Assembly: GCF_034008315.1 (NCBI RefSeq)
Contig: NZ_CP125377.1
Location: forward strand, 1,996,001-2,060,000
Reading direction: 5' to 3'
DNA from: Pseudomonas sp. P8_241
GTDB lineage: Bacteria; Pseudomonadota; Gammaproteobacteria; Pseudomonadales; Pseudomonadaceae
DNA length: 64,000 nt
Shown here in pieces: positions 18,149 through 26,956 of the stretch; position 1 is the first letter of the stretch, and each line of letters opens with the position of its first letter. The notes under the pieces were generated by a model, which was given only the letters and a program-made list of their open reading frames with translations, was not told the origin of the DNA and searched no databases. Position numbers and translations under genes: made by a program.

Positions 18149-18159
18149 TTCTTGTTTTT
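18149..18159 (-). promoter_or_regulatory. Crc/Hfq-type A-rich motif before ttuD
   Basis: Minus-strand AAAAACAAGAA fits AANAANAA twice and lies ~15 bases 5' of the ttuD start, overlapping the ribosome loading zone. In Pseudomonas this motif is bound by Hfq with Crc to block translation when preferred carbon sources are present. Confidence 0.45.
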
Positions 18160-18228
18160 GGGATTGACGTTGGAGCAGTGCTGAATAGATCGCTCGCAGG
18201 CCAGCGCCGACAGGGTTTCATCTGGTTC

Positions 18229-18314
18229 TGTAGGCGCTGGCTTGCCAGCGATCCAGGCGCCTCGGTGCTTCAGATACACCGAGGCGATTTTGTCGCGAGC
18301 AAGCTTGCTCCTAC
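18229..18314. repeat. REP doublet between ttuD and glxR
   Basis: TGTAGGCGCTGGCTTGCCAGCGAT on the left, TCGCGAGCAAGCTTGCTCCTAC on the right, so two different REP variants face each other. Confidence 0.7.
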
Positions 18315-19198
18315 TTGCGAATCGAGAAGTTCGCCATGTGTTCCAGGCCCTTGATCAGCGCCGAGTGGTCCCAGTTACTGCCACCGATGGCCGCGCAGGT
18401 GCTGAACACTTGCTGAGTGTTGGCGGTGTTCGGCAGGTTGATGTTCAGTTCCTTGGCACCTTGCAGGGCCAGATTCAGGTCCTTCTGGTGCAGGCTGATG
18501 CGGAAACCTGGGTCGAAGGTGCCCTTGATCATGCGCTCGCCGTGCACTTCGAGGATCTTCGACGAAGCGAAACCGCCCATCAGTGCTTCGCGCACCTTGG
18601 CTGGATCGGCACCGTTTTTCGAAGCAAACAGCAGGGCTTCGGCCACGGCCTGGATATTCAGCGCAACGATGATCTGGTTCGCCACTTTCGCGGTTTGACC
18701 GTCGCCATTGCCGCCGACCAGGGTGATGTTCTTGCCCATGGCCTGGAACAGCGGCAGGGCGCGTTCGAAGGCATCGGCGTCGCCACCGACCATGATGCTC
18801 AGGGTCGCGGCCTTGGCGCCGACTTCACCACCGGATACCGGGGCGTCGAGGTATTGCGCGCCTTTTTCGTTGATCCTGGCAGCAAAGGCTTTGGTGGCGG
18901 TTGGCGAGATCGAGCTCATGTCGATCACGACTTTACCTTTGCCTACGCCAGCAGCGATGCCGTCGGCTCGGAACAGCACGTCATCGACCTGCGGGGTATC
19001 CGGCACCATGACGATGATGAATTCGGCTTCCTGTGCCACTTCGCGCGGGTTCGCCAGTGCGACGGCGCCAGCGGCGACCAGGTCGGCAGGGGCGGCGTCG
19101 TGGTGCGCCGACAGGAACAGGCTGTGACCGGCTTTCTGCAGGTTCGCCGCCATTGGGTGGCCCATGATGCCGGTGCCGATAAATCCGATTTTAGCCAT
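18311..19198 (-). CDS. glxR: Tartronate semialdehyde reductase (2-hydroxy-3-oxopropionate reductase)
   Basis: 295 residues, beta-hydroxyacid dehydrogenase family. NAD(P)-binding start GFIGTGIMGHPMAANL at residues 5-20; DAPVSGG substrate segment near 120; catalytic Lys in GQTAKVANQ near 171. It reduces tartronate semialdehyde to glycerate. It sits between hyi and ttuD, in pathway order. ATTTTCTC precedes the ATG with GAGGA further up. A Crc-type motif lies 20-27 bases upstream. Confidence 0.95.
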   Translation of the reverse strand: MAKIGFIGTGIMGHPMAANLQKAGHSLFLSAHHDAAPADLVAAGAVALANPREVAQEAEFIIVMVPDTPQVDDVLFRADGIAAGVGKGKVVIDMSSISPTATKAFAARINEKGAQYLDAPVSGGEVGAKAATLSIMVGGDADAFERALPLFQAMGKNITLVGGNGDGQTAKVANQIIVALNIQAVAEALLFASKNGADPAKVREALMGGFASSKILEVHGERMIKGTFDPGFRISLHQKDLNLALQGAKELNINLPNTANTQQVFSTCAAIGGSNWDHSALIKGLEHMANFSIRK

Positions 19199-19217
19199 GA
19201 GAAAATCCTCGTTGTAT

Positions 19218-19225
19218 TTGTTTTT
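19218..19225 (-). promoter_or_regulatory. Crc/Hfq-type A-rich motif before glxR
   Basis: Minus-strand AAAAACAA fits AANAANAA. It lies ~20 bases upstream of the glxR start, just 5' of the ACGAGGA ribosome site. Confidence 0.4.
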
Positions 19226-19312
19226 GTAGGAGCCGGCTTGCTGGCGATCCAGGCGACACGGTCTGTCTGATACACCGCGGTGATGCCATCGCCGGCAAGC
19301 CGGCTCCTACAG
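19225..19312. repeat. REP doublet between glxR and hyi
   Basis: TGTAGGAGCCGGCTTGCTGG on the left, and GCCGGCAAGCCGGCTCCTAC on the right. Confidence 0.8.
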
Positions 19313-19321
19313 GGATTTGTG

Positions 19322-20104
19322 TTAGATCGCGTTGTGGGTTTTCAGCCAGCCCAGGCCTGCTTCAGTGGTGGTCAGCGGCTTGTATTCGCAACCGACCCAA
19401 CCCTGATAACCAATGCGGTCCAGGTGTTCGAACAGGAAGCGGTAGTTGATTTCACCGGTGCCTGGTTCGTTGCGCCCCGGGTTGTCCGCGAGTTGCACGT
19501 GGTTGATCTCGGCCAGGTGCGATTGCAGGGTGCGCGCCAGATCACCTTCCATGATTTGCATGTGGTAGATGTCGTATTGCAGGAACAGGTTGGCGCTGCC
19601 GACCTGCTCGCGAATCGACAGGGCTTGCGCCGTGTTGTTCAGGTAGAAACCCGGAATGTCACGCGTGTTGATTGCTTCCATCACCAGTTTGATACCTGCC
19701 GCTTGCAGCTTGTCGGCGGCAAACTTGAGGTTGTCGACGAAGGTTTTCTCGACGGTGGCATCGTCAAAACCCTGCGGACGAATACCGGCCAGGCAGTTGA
19801 CCTGGGTGTTGCCCAGCACTTGTGCGTAAGCGATGGCCAGATCGACACCGGCGCGGAACTCTTCGATACGGTCCGGCAGGCACGCGATACCGCGCTCGCC
19901 CTTGGCCCAATCACCGGCCGGCAGGTTGAACAGCACTTGAGTCAGACCGTGGGCATCAAGCTGGGCCTTGATTTCGGCGGAGCTGAAGTCGTACGGGAAC
20001 AGGTATTCGACACCACTGAAGCCGGCCTTGGCGGCCGCTTCAAAACGGGCGAGAAAGTCCTGTTCAGTGAACAGCATGGACAGGTTGGCTGCGAAACGCG
20101 GCAT
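19322..20104 (-). CDS. hyi: Hydroxypyruvate isomerase
   Basis: 260 residues from the ATG at 20104, with GGGAGA upstream; this matches the usual family length. The upstream extension runs into a REP palindrome and is rejected. TIM-barrel isomerase with catalytic glutamates in VMEAINTRDIPGF (near 142) and GCEYKP (near 240). It interconverts hydroxypyruvate and tartronate semialdehyde. Lies between gcl and glxR with REP doublets on both sides. Confidence 0.94.
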   Translation of the reverse strand: MPRFAANLSMLFTEQDFLARFEAAAKAGFSGVEYLFPYDFSSAEIKAQLDAHGLTQVLFNLPAGDWAKGERGIACLPDRIEEFRAGVDLAIAYAQVLGNTQVNCLAGIRPQGFDDATVEKTFVDNLKFAADKLQAAGIKLVMEAINTRDIPGFYLNNTAQALSIREQVGSANLFLQYDIYHMQIMEGDLARTLQSHLAEINHVQLADNPGRNEPGTGEINYRFLFEHLDRIGYQGWVGCEYKPLTTTEAGLGWLKTHNAI

Positions 20105-20135
20105 GGTGGTCTCCCGTAAATATGTAAGGCCCCCT

Positions 20136-20224
20136 TGTAGGAGCCGGCTTGCTGGCGATGACGTTATCTCAGTCATATCAATGTCGATTGATACTCCGCT
20201 ATCGCCAGCAAGCCGGCTCCTACA
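20136..20224. repeat. REP doublet between hyi and gcl
   Basis: TGTAGGAGCCGGCTTGCTGG facing CCAGCAAGCCGGCTCCTACA. Almost the same halves as the doublet between glxR and hyi. Confidence 0.8.
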
Positions 20225-20241
20225 GAGGGAGCGAGCAGCTA

Positions 20242-22017
20242 TTAATCAAGCAACGAAATCGCCGTCGGTGCGTCGTTGCCGACCAGCGCCAGGTCTTCGA
20301 ATTCGTTGACGGCGTTGATCTCGGTACCCATGGAAATGTTGGTCACACGCTCCAGGATAATCTCGACGATCACCGGCACCTTGAACTCTTCGATCAGCTC
20401 CTGAGCCTTGCGCAGGGCAGGCTGGATCTGAGCCGGTTCGAACACACGCAGTGCCTTGCAGCCGAGGCCTTCGGCCACTGCGACGTGATCGACACCGTAG
20501 CCGTTGAGTTCCGGCGCGTTCAGGTTATCGAAGGACAGCTGCACGCAGTAGTCCATGTCGAAACCGCGCTGTGCCTGACGGATCAGTCCCAGGTACGAGT
20601 TGTTCACGACTACATGAATGTACGGCAGCTTGAACTGCGCGCCTACGGCCAATTCTTCGATCATGAACTGGAAGTCATAGTCCCCCGACAGGGCCACGAC
20701 TTTACGGTTGGGATCGGCCTTGACCACACCCAGTGCTGCCGGAATGGTCCAGCCCAACGGGCCTGCCTGACCGCAGTTGATCCAGTGACGCGGCTTGTAG
20801 ACGTGCAGGAACTGCGCGCCGGCAATCTGTGACAGACCGATGGTGCTGACGTAACAGGTGTCTTTGCCGAACACCTGGTTCATTTCTTCGTAAACGCGTT
20901 GCGGCTTGACCGGCACGTTGTCGAAGTGAGTCTTGCGCTGCAGGCTGGCTTTACGCTGCTGGCAGTCTTGCAGCCAGGCGCTGCGGTTCTTCAGCTTACC
21001 GGCGGCTTGCCATTCGCGAGCGACTTCGATGAACACGGTCAGCGCGGCGGCAGCGTCGGACACGATGCCCAGGTCCGGGGTGAACACGCGGCCGATCTGA
21101 GTGCCTTCGATATCGACGTGAATGAACTTGCGGCCTTCGGTGTACACATCCACCGAGCCGGTGTGACGGTTGGCCCAGCGGTTACCTATACCCAGCACCA
21201 CGTCGGACTTCAGCATGGTGGCGTTACCGTAGCGGTGCGAAGTCTGCAAGCCAACCATGCCCACCATCAGCGGGTGATCGTCCGGGATGGTGCCCCAGCC
21301 CATCAGGGTCGGGATCACCGGAATACCGGTCAGTTCGGCGAACTCGACCAACAGATCGCTGGCGTCGGCATTGATGATGCCTCCACCGGCCACCAGCAAT
21401 GGGCGTTCAGCCTGATCCAGCAAGGCCAGAGCCTTCTCGACTTGAACGCGGCTGGCGGTCGGCTTGGCCAGCGGCAGTGGCTGGTAAGCGTCGATGTCGA
21501 ATTCGATTTCGGCCATCTGCACGTCGAACGGCAGGTCGATCAGCACCGGGCCTGGACGGCCGGAGCGCATTTCGAAGAAAGCTTTCTGGAACGCGTAGGG
21601 CACTTGGCCCGGTTCGAGAACCGTGGTTGCCCACTTGGTGACGGGCTTGACGATGCTGGTGATGTCGACAGCCTGGAAGTCTTCCTTGTGCATACGGGCG
21701 CGGGGTGCCTGGCCGGTAATGCAGAGGATTGGAATCGAGTCGGCCGAGGCGCTGTAGAGCCCGGTGACCATGTCAGTACCGGCAGGGCCGGAAGTCCCGA
21801 TGCACACGCCGATGTTGCCAGCCTTGGTGCGGGTGTAGCCCTCGGCCATGTGCGAGGCGCCTTCAACGTGGCGAGCAAGGACATGATCGATGCCGCCGAC
21901 CTTTTGCAGGGCGTTGTACAACGGGTTGATGGCGGCACCCGGGATGCCAAAAGCGGTATCAACCCCTTCACGGCGCATCACCAGAACGGCGGCTTCGATT
22001 GCTCTCATTTTGCTCAT
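20242..22017 (-). CDS. gcl: Glyoxylate carboligase (tartronate semialdehyde synthase)
   Basis: 591 residues from the ATG at 22017, with AGAGG upstream; the longer upstream frame is rejected. Thiamine diphosphate enzyme. The usual catalytic Glu is replaced by Val51 (in RHVEGASHM), the mark of glyoxylate carboligase. The ThDP/Mg motif is [15 protein letters not shown] with NNSYLG ~30 residues later. FAD is a known structural cofactor in the family. It joins two glyoxylates and releases CO2. First gene of the minus-strand cluster; a TTGTATACAA palindrome lies 28 bases upstream of its start. Confidence 0.97.
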   Translation of the reverse strand: MSKMRAIEAAVLVMRREGVDTAFGIPGAAINPLYNALQKVGGIDHVLARHVEGASHMAEGYTRTKAGNIGVCIGTSGPAGTDMVTGLYSASADSIPILCITGQAPRARMHKEDFQAVDITSIVKPVTKWATTVLEPGQVPYAFQKAFFEMRSGRPGPVLIDLPFDVQMAEIEFDIDAYQPLPLAKPTASRVQVEKALALLDQAERPLLVAGGGIINADASDLLVEFAELTGIPVIPTLMGWGTIPDDHPLMVGMVGLQTSHRYGNATMLKSDVVLGIGNRWANRHTGSVDVYTEGRKFIHVDIEGTQIGRVFTPDLGIVSDAAAALTVFIEVAREWQAAGKLKNRSAWLQDCQQRKASLQRKTHFDNVPVKPQRVYEEMNQVFGKDTCYVSTIGLSQIAGAQFLHVYKPRHWINCGQAGPLGWTIPAALGVVKADPNRKVVALSGDYDFQFMIEELAVGAQFKLPYIHVVVNNSYLGLIRQAQRGFDMDYCVQLSFDNLNAPELNGYGVDHVAVAEGLGCKALRVFEPAQIQPALRKAQELIEEFKVPVIVEIILERVTNISMGTEINAVNEFEDLALVGNDAPTAISLLD

Positions 22018-22044
22018 GGTTTTGTGCCTCTTTACGTTTTGTAA

Positions 22045-22054
22045 TTGTATACAA
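22045..22054. promoter_or_regulatory. TTGTATACAA operator-like palindrome (gcl side)
   Basis: Perfect 10-base palindrome between the divergent gcl and GlcG-like genes. Such TTGTATACAA sites are typical of GntR/FadR-type repressors. A second copy lies 138 bases away at 22183-22192. Confidence 0.55.
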
Positions 22055-22182
22055 GTGGCTTTGCGCAGAGTGTATTCACGGCGGACGGCGCAGGTCAATC
22101 CATTTTCTCAAGCGCTCGTTTCATTCGTCTGAAGCCCGTTCTGCTGTGGCTTTTCGTCGCATGTCGCGCTTTTCGATAATTA

Positions 22183-22192
22183 TTGTATACAA
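22183..22192. promoter_or_regulatory. TTGTATACAA operator-like palindrome (GlcG-like side)
   Basis: Second perfect copy, in AT-rich sequence ~95 bases before the GlcG-like start. The pair could allow looping or separate control of both divergent promoters. No GntR gene is in the window; in P. putida the GntR-type GclR represses gcl from another locus. Confidence 0.55.
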
Positions 22193-22262
22193 AAAAATAA
22201 TTCATTGTGTTCTATTTGTTGCATCGGGCTGCGACGTAAAAGCGCAGCTCAACGGCTTTCCG

Positions 22263-22270
22263 AAAAACAA
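22263..22270 (+). promoter_or_regulatory. Crc/Hfq-type A-rich motif before the GlcG-like gene
   Basis: AAAAACAA fits AANAANAA and lies ~16-23 bases upstream of the ATG, next to the GAGG ribosome site. Confidence 0.4.
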
Positions 22271-22285
22271 AATGAGGACGGCACC

Positions 22286-22726
22286 ATGAGCGCTTTAACC
22301 TTGAAAGTCGCAGTCAACCTGGTCAACGAAGCCATCACCGCAGGGCGTGCAATCTGCGCGGCACCCTTGACCATCGCAGTACTGGATGCCGGCGGGCATC
22401 TGATCACCCTGCAGCGCGAAGACGGCGCGAGCCTCCTGCGCCCGCACGTCGCCATCGGCAAAGCCTGGGGCGCGATCGCGCTGGGCAAGGGTTCACGTCT
22501 GCTGGCGCTGGATGCGCAACAACGTCCGGCGTTTATCGCGGCGTTGAACAGCCTGGGGCAGGGCAGCGTCGTGCCGGCACCGGGAGGGGTGTTGATCCGC
22601 GATCAGGCGGGCAATGTGCTGGGGGCGTTGGGGATCAGCGGGGATTTGTCCGATGTTGATGAGCAGTGTGCGATCACTGCGATTGAGGTGTTGGGGTTGC
22701 GGGCGGATGCGGGGGTGGTTGCTTAA
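22286..22726 (+). CDS. GlcG/HbpS family protein
   Basis: 146 residues from the ATG at 22286 with GAGG upstream. It belongs to the GlcG/HbpS (heme-degrading domain, former DUF336) family: AITAGRAICAAPLTIAVLDAGGHLITLQREDGA near the N-terminus and the GGVLIRDQAGNVLGALGISGD loop near the end. These proteins often accompany glycolate/glyoxylate genes; their true activity is unclear. It is divergent from gcl and shares the operator region, so it likely responds to the same signal. Confidence 0.85.
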   Translation: MSALTLKVAVNLVNEAITAGRAICAAPLTIAVLDAGGHLITLQREDGASLLRPHVAIGKAWGAIALGKGSRLLALDAQQRPAFIAALNSLGQGSVVPAPGGVLIRDQAGNVLGALGISGDLSDVDEQCAITAIEVLGLRADAGVVA

Positions 22727-22750
22727 GTTTTTTATTGATTGATCTACCGT

Positions 22751-22846
22751 CATCGCCAGCAGGCTGGCTCCCACAGGGGGATGTTTGTCTTACACAAATT
22801 TTGTGTTCACAAGGATCCAGTGTGGGAGCTAGCCTGCTAGCGATGA
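22751..22846. repeat. REP doublet
   Basis: CATCGCCAGCAGGCTGGCTC on the left and TGTGGGAGCTAGCCTGCTAG on the right. It lies between the 3' ends of the convergent GlcG-like and TetR-type genes. Confidence 0.8.
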
Positions 22847-22861
22847 AGACACAGCGATGGA

Positions 22862-23467
22862 TCAATCCGGCTCACATCCTTTGAGCACCAACCGAATAAT
22901 CGTCTGCGCCGCCGCTTCATAATCTTCTTCGTCCAGCTTTGCCTTGCCAGTGATAGCCGTGATCTGCCAGTCGAAATCAGCGTAGGTCTGGGTCGCGGCC
23001 CAGATGCTGAACATCAGGTGGTTGGGGTCGATGGGGGCGATTTGCCCGCGATCGATCCAGGTCTGGATACACTCGATATTGTGTTTGGCCTGGCCGTTGA
23101 GCTGTTCGACGAGGTCGGTGCTCAGGTGCGGTGCGCCGTGCATGATTTCGCTGGCGAACACCTTGGAGGCGAAAGGCAGGTCGCGGGAAATGCGGATTTT
23201 CGAGCGAATGTAGCCGCTGAGCACTTCGCTGGGAACACCGTCCGGATTGAAGGGCGTGGACGCCTGGAGAATCGGCTCGATGATACTTTCCAGGACCTCG
23301 CGGTAGAGGTTTTCCTTGGATTTGAAATAGTAATAGACGTTGGGCTTGGGCAATCCCGCCTTGGCTGCGATGTCGCTGGTTTTGGTCGCAGCGAAGCCTT
23401 TGTCGGCGAATTCTTCACTGGCGGCACGCAGGATCAGTTGTTTGTTGCGCTCGCGGATTGTGCTCAT
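22862..23467 (-). CDS. TetR-family regulator, RutR-like
   Basis: 201 residues from the ATG at 23467. N-terminal helix-turn-helix with KTSDIAAKAGLPKPNVYYYFKSKENLYREVL (residues 32-62). The C-terminal domain resembles E. coli RutR closely: ISRDLPFASKVFASEIMHGAP, then GQIAPIDPNHLMFSIWAATQTYADF. RutR senses pyrimidines and purine-related compounds. The target here is unknown, perhaps purine breakdown, which yields glyoxylate and would link it to the gcl cluster. The ribosome site AAGGA is 13 bases from the ATG, longer than usual. Confidence 0.85.
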   Translation of the reverse strand: MSTIRERNKQLILRAASEEFADKGFAATKTSDIAAKAGLPKPNVYYYFKSKENLYREVLESIIEPILQASTPFNPDGVPSEVLSGYIRSKIRISRDLPFASKVFASEIMHGAPHLSTDLVEQLNGQAKHNIECIQTWIDRGQIAPIDPNHLMFSIWAATQTYADFDWQITAITGKAKLDEEDYEAAAQTIIRLVLKGCEPD

Positions 23468-23601
23468 AAAGCCGGTGGTTCCTTGCCTGTTCTGGCGGTT
23501 GCGCATGGTATCACCGGGCTCGCGCGGCGCTCAAGAATGCACCATAGCCTGTTGCGCCGCGCTATGCTGCATCGCATTTATCGAAGAAGGAAACCTGACC
23601 C

Positions 23602-24516
23602 ATGGCAGGAAGCAGTTTGCTGGTGCTGATCGACGACATCGCCACCGTACTGGACGATGTATCGTTGATGACCAAAATGGCCGCCAAGAAGACTGCCGGG
23701 GTGCTCGGCGACGATCTGGCGCTCAATGCCCAGCAAGTCAGCGGCGTGCGCGCCGAACGGGAGATCCCGGTGGTCTGGGCGGTCGCCAAGGGGTCGTTCA
23801 TCAATAAGCTGATCCTGGTGCCGTCGGCATTGGCCATCAGCGCATTCGTTCCGTGGCTGGTCACGCCGTTGCTGATGGTCGGTGGCGCTTACCTGTGCTT
23901 CGAAGGTTTCGAAAAGCTCGCCCACAAATTCCTGCACAGCAAGGCCGAGGACGCCGCCGAGCATGCGCAGCTGGTCGAGGCGGTGGCCGATCCTGCCACC
24001 GACCTGGTGGCCTTCGAGAAGGACAAGATCAAAGGCGCCGTGCGCACCGACTTCATTCTTTCGGCGGAAATTATTGCGATCACCCTCGGCACCGTGGCCG
24101 ATGCGCCGCTGTCCCAGCAAGTAATCGTGCTGTCGGGCATCGCAATCGTCATGACGGTCGGCGTCTATGGCCTGGTGGCGGGCATCGTCAAACTCGACGA
24201 TCTGGGGCTGTGGCTGACGCAGAAGCCCGGACAGATGGCGAAAAGCATCGGCGGCGCGATCCTGCGGGCAGCGCCTTACATGATGAAAAGTCTGTCGGTG
24301 ATCGGCACGGCCGCGATGTTCCTGGTCGGCGGGGGGATCCTGACCCATGGTGTGCCTGTGGTGCATCACTGGATTGAAAGTGTCAGCGCGGGGGCGGGCG
24401 GGGCAGGGTTTATCGTGCCGATGTTGCTGAATGCGGCGGCGGGTATTGTCGCGGGTGCAGTGGTGCTGGCCGGTGTGATGGTCGCAAGCAAAATCTGGAA
24501 AGCCCTGAAAGGCTGA
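23602..24516 (+). CDS. DUF808 (YedI) family inner-membrane protein
   Basis: 304 residues. [21 protein letters not shown] at the start and the following [20 protein letters not shown] are the family marks. Several hydrophobic segments follow, plus a charged cytoplasmic loop around residues 108-150. Function is unknown in all bacteria studied. It is divergent from the TetR-type gene, with 134 bases between starts, so it could be a target of that regulator. Confidence 0.85.
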   Translation: MAGSSLLVLIDDIATVLDDVSLMTKMAAKKTAGVLGDDLALNAQQVSGVRAEREIPVVWAVAKGSFINKLILVPSALAISAFVPWLVTPLLMVGGAYLCFEGFEKLAHKFLHSKAEDAAEHAQLVEAVADPATDLVAFEKDKIKGAVRTDFILSAEIIAITLGTVADAPLSQQVIVLSGIAIVMTVGVYGLVAGIVKLDDLGLWLTQKPGQMAKSIGGAILRAAPYMMKSLSVIGTAAMFLVGGGILTHGVPVVHHWIESVSAGAGGAGFIVPMLLNAAAGIVAGAVVLAGVMVASKIWKALKG

Positions 24517-24534
24517 AAGCAATCACATAACAAA

Positions 24535-24624
24535 TGTGGGAGTGAGCCTGCTCGAGAAGAGGGCGTGTCAGTCACCAAAAAGGTTGTCTGTCACACCGTC
24601 ATCGCGAGCAGGCTCGCTCCCACA
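24535..24624. repeat. REP doublet between DUF808 and mlaA
   Basis: TGTGGGAGTGAGCCTGCTCG facing CGAGCAGGCTCGCTCCCACA, between convergent genes; it may stop transcription from both sides. Confidence 0.8.
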
Positions 24625-24650
24625 CTGTTTTTGTTTTTTGGGCGCCGGAC

Positions 24651-25439
24651 TTACTCGGCAACCTGCAACTTGCGAGACTCCGTATACACGTAACGCACTT
24701 TTTCATATTCGAACGGTGAGTTCAGCTGACCGTAGCGGAAGCTGGTCTGGTTGCGCTTGTCGATGCCGCGCAGGATCCAGACTTCCGGATGGTTGGAGCT
24801 GACTTCGGATACGTTGAGAAAGTTGATCGCCGAATCCGCGCTGAAGTCCACGATCAGGCCGCCCGTGTCCCGCAGGTTCGACGGTCCAAGGATGGGTAAT
24901 ACGAAGTAGGCACCGCCTGGTACACCGTAGAAGCCCAGTGTCTGGCCAAAGTCTTCGTTCTGACGCGGCAAGCCCATGGCAGTTGCCGGGTCCCACAGGC
25001 CGGCAATGCCGATGGTGGTGTTGAGCAGCAGTCGCGCAGTGGTTTCCATCGAGCGCTCACCCTTGAACTGCAGCAGGCTGTTCAACAGGTTTGGTACATC
25101 GCCAAGGTTGTTGAAAAAGTTGCTGACGCCGGTGCGCAGGAAGCTCGGAGTGATATAGCGATAGCCGTTGACGACGGGCAGGAACACCCACTCGTCAAAG
25201 CGATAGTTGAAGTGGTAAACGCGACGGTTCCACTCTTCCAGCGGGTCGTAGATGTTCAGCGCGTTGAGCGTCGAGCGTTCGAATTCGCGCTGATCGAGGC
25301 CCGGGTTGATCTTCAGCTTGCTCAATGGTTCCTTGAAGCCGTCACTGTCGACCACGGTGGGGGCGTTGGCCTTGCTGTTATCGGCATTGGCGATGTTTGC
25401 ACAGAGTAACGCGGCGAGAAGCAGGAGATATTTAGCCAC
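24651..25439 (-). CDS. MlaA (VacJ) family outer-membrane lipid asymmetry protein
   Basis: 262 residues. Core MlaA motifs are seen: YDPLEEWNRRVYHFNYRFDEW (residues 64-84), RFLNTT-like LLLNTTIGIAGLWDPA, then FGQTLGFYGVPGGAYFVLPILGPSNLRD. The leader MAKYLLLLAALLCANIANADN lacks a proper lipobox (A-L-L-C) and looks cut after ANA, unlike classical MlaA lipoproteins. MlaA removes misplaced phospholipids from the outer leaflet together with MlaBCDEF. It overlaps the upstream hydrolase gene by eight bases, so the two are cotranslated. Confidence 0.88.
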   Translation of the reverse strand: MAKYLLLLAALLCANIANADNSKANAPTVVDSDGFKEPLSKLKINPGLDQREFERSTLNALNIYDPLEEWNRRVYHFNYRFDEWVFLPVVNGYRYITPSFLRTGVSNFFNNLGDVPNLLNSLLQFKGERSMETTARLLLNTTIGIAGLWDPATAMGLPRQNEDFGQTLGFYGVPGGAYFVLPILGPSNLRDTGGLIVDFSADSAINFLNVSEVSSNHPEVWILRGIDKRNQTSFRYGQLNSPFEYEKVRYVYTESRKLQVAE

Positions 25440-26730
25440 GGAAGAACTCCAGCATGGCGTCGCTGTTGACGCGGTAATTAAGGTTGCCGCAATGGCCGCC
25501 CAGTGGATAAACAGTCAAGCGTTTGCCAAACGTCTCGCGCAGGAAGCCCAAGTCGCCCGGGCCGAGGATCACGTCATCGGCATTGTGCATGACGGCGATT
25601 TTCGGGCTGTTGTGCAGATAGTCTTTCAGCGCATACAAACTGACCTGGTCAATCAGTTGCAGCAGGCTGCCACCGTCGGTGCGGGCGCGCCACATAGGGA
25701 TCACCTGTTCGGTGATGTAGCAATCGAAGTCGCATTGCAGCGCACGCTTGAGGAACGGCGTGAGGCTGGTGCCTTCGGTAATCGGGAACTTGGGCGGCGT
25801 GATCAGGCCGCGGCGGTTGATCAGGTCCGAGGTAAATGCGATGTCGGCAGCCGAAAAGCGAAACGATGTGCCAATCAGCATGGCCATCTGTTCGTTGGTC
25901 AGATGCTGTTTGGACTGCTGGAAATCGTAAAGCAGGGCATCGTTGAGGTCGATGTAGCCCTTCTGCTGGAAGTAGCGGGTCAGTTTGTTCAGTACCAGCT
26001 CATAAAAGGTAGTGCTGTTGTTGATGCCCTTCACCTCGGTTTGCACCAGCTTGTCGAGGTTGGTGATGGAGGTGTAGAGGTTCACCGGCGGGTTGAGCAA
26101 CAGGACTTTCTTGAAGTTGAAGCTGCGGCGGGTTTCGTCCAGGTGCGCTACAAAGGCGGCATCCAGAGCACCCAGGCTGTAACCGGTCAGGTAGTAATCG
26201 GTGACCGGCAGGTTCGGGTTTTGTGCCCGTACGGCCTGCATCACCCGATACATATCCTCGGCGTCTTCCTTGGTGACGCCAGGTGTAGCAAAGCGCGAAG
26301 CGGCGCTGATGAAATCGAAGCTGGTCGGCGAAGACAGCTGCACCACGTGATAACCAGCTTTGTAGTAGAGCTTCTTCAGGTATTCGTTGTGGCTGCTGTC
26401 ATAGCGTGCGCCGGTGCCGGCAATCAGGAAAATCAGTGGAGCGGCATGGTCCTGGGTGGCGATGCGGTAATTGAGGCTCTTCACTGGCCAGAAGTTGTCC
26501 GGCAGTTCAAACGCCCGCTCGGGGCGCAGGGTGATGCTGCGTGTCGACTGATCGATGTCTTCGTCCAGCGGCAATTCGGGACGCAGGTCCGGTGGTGTCG
26601 TGGCGATGGTCGCTTCGAACGGATTGGTGAGGGGATAGCCATAACTGGCAGCGTCTATATCGACCGCCAGTGCGGACGCACTCAATATAAGGCCGCCAAA
26701 GAGGGCGGCGAAGCGCAAGGAACGGAGCAT
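25432..26730 (-). CDS. Exported alpha/beta hydrolase, operon partner of the MlaA homologue
   Basis: 432 residues with signal peptide ending ASALA-V. The nucleophile elbow is GYSLGA near residue 177; the likely acid is Asp in MHNADDVILG and the likely base is His in GGHCGNLNY near the C-terminus. The LIFLIAGTGARYDSS segment near residue 100 would form the oxyanion region. The substrate is unknown. Direct coupling to the MlaA homologue suggests a lipase or esterase acting on periplasmic or outer-membrane lipids (inference). Confidence 0.75.
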   Translation of the reverse strand: MLRSLRFAALFGGLILSASALAVDIDAASYGYPLTNPFEATIATTPPDLRPELPLDEDIDQSTRSITLRPERAFELPDNFWPVKSLNYRIATQDHAAPLIFLIAGTGARYDSSHNEYLKKLYYKAGYHVVQLSSPTSFDFISAASRFATPGVTKEDAEDMYRVMQAVRAQNPNLPVTDYYLTGYSLGALDAAFVAHLDETRRSFNFKKVLLLNPPVNLYTSITNLDKLVQTEVKGINNSTTFYELVLNKLTRYFQQKGYIDLNDALLYDFQQSKQHLTNEQMAMLIGTSFRFSAADIAFTSDLINRRGLITPPKFPITEGTSLTPFLKRALQCDFDCYITEQVIPMWRARTDGGSLLQLIDQVSLYALKDYLHNSPKIAVMHNADDVILGPGDLGFLRETFGKRLTVYPLGGHCGNLNYRVNSDAMLEFFRG

Positions 26731-26956
26731 GACTAGATCCCTTAGAAGAAGGTGCCGATTGAATTTCGCAGGCTATGACCACAGGGTTTGCGCCTAAGTG
26801 CCATGCATCGGCACCAAACAGGGCGGATTTCGAAGTAATAGTAGCTGGACGATACACTTTGCAGCGATTGAATGACCAGTTAACAGTTGTTATAGCTTGC
26901 GAATCGTTTGTGTGCGATTAAGCTGGCCGCCGTTTTTTCGTCAATTGGAGTGCTAC

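Noticed and set aside
19225..20224. Evenly spaced repeats flanking hyi considered as a CRISPR or integron-like array
   Set aside because: They are palindromic REP pairs in opposite orientation around a normal gene, with no direct repeats or spacers.
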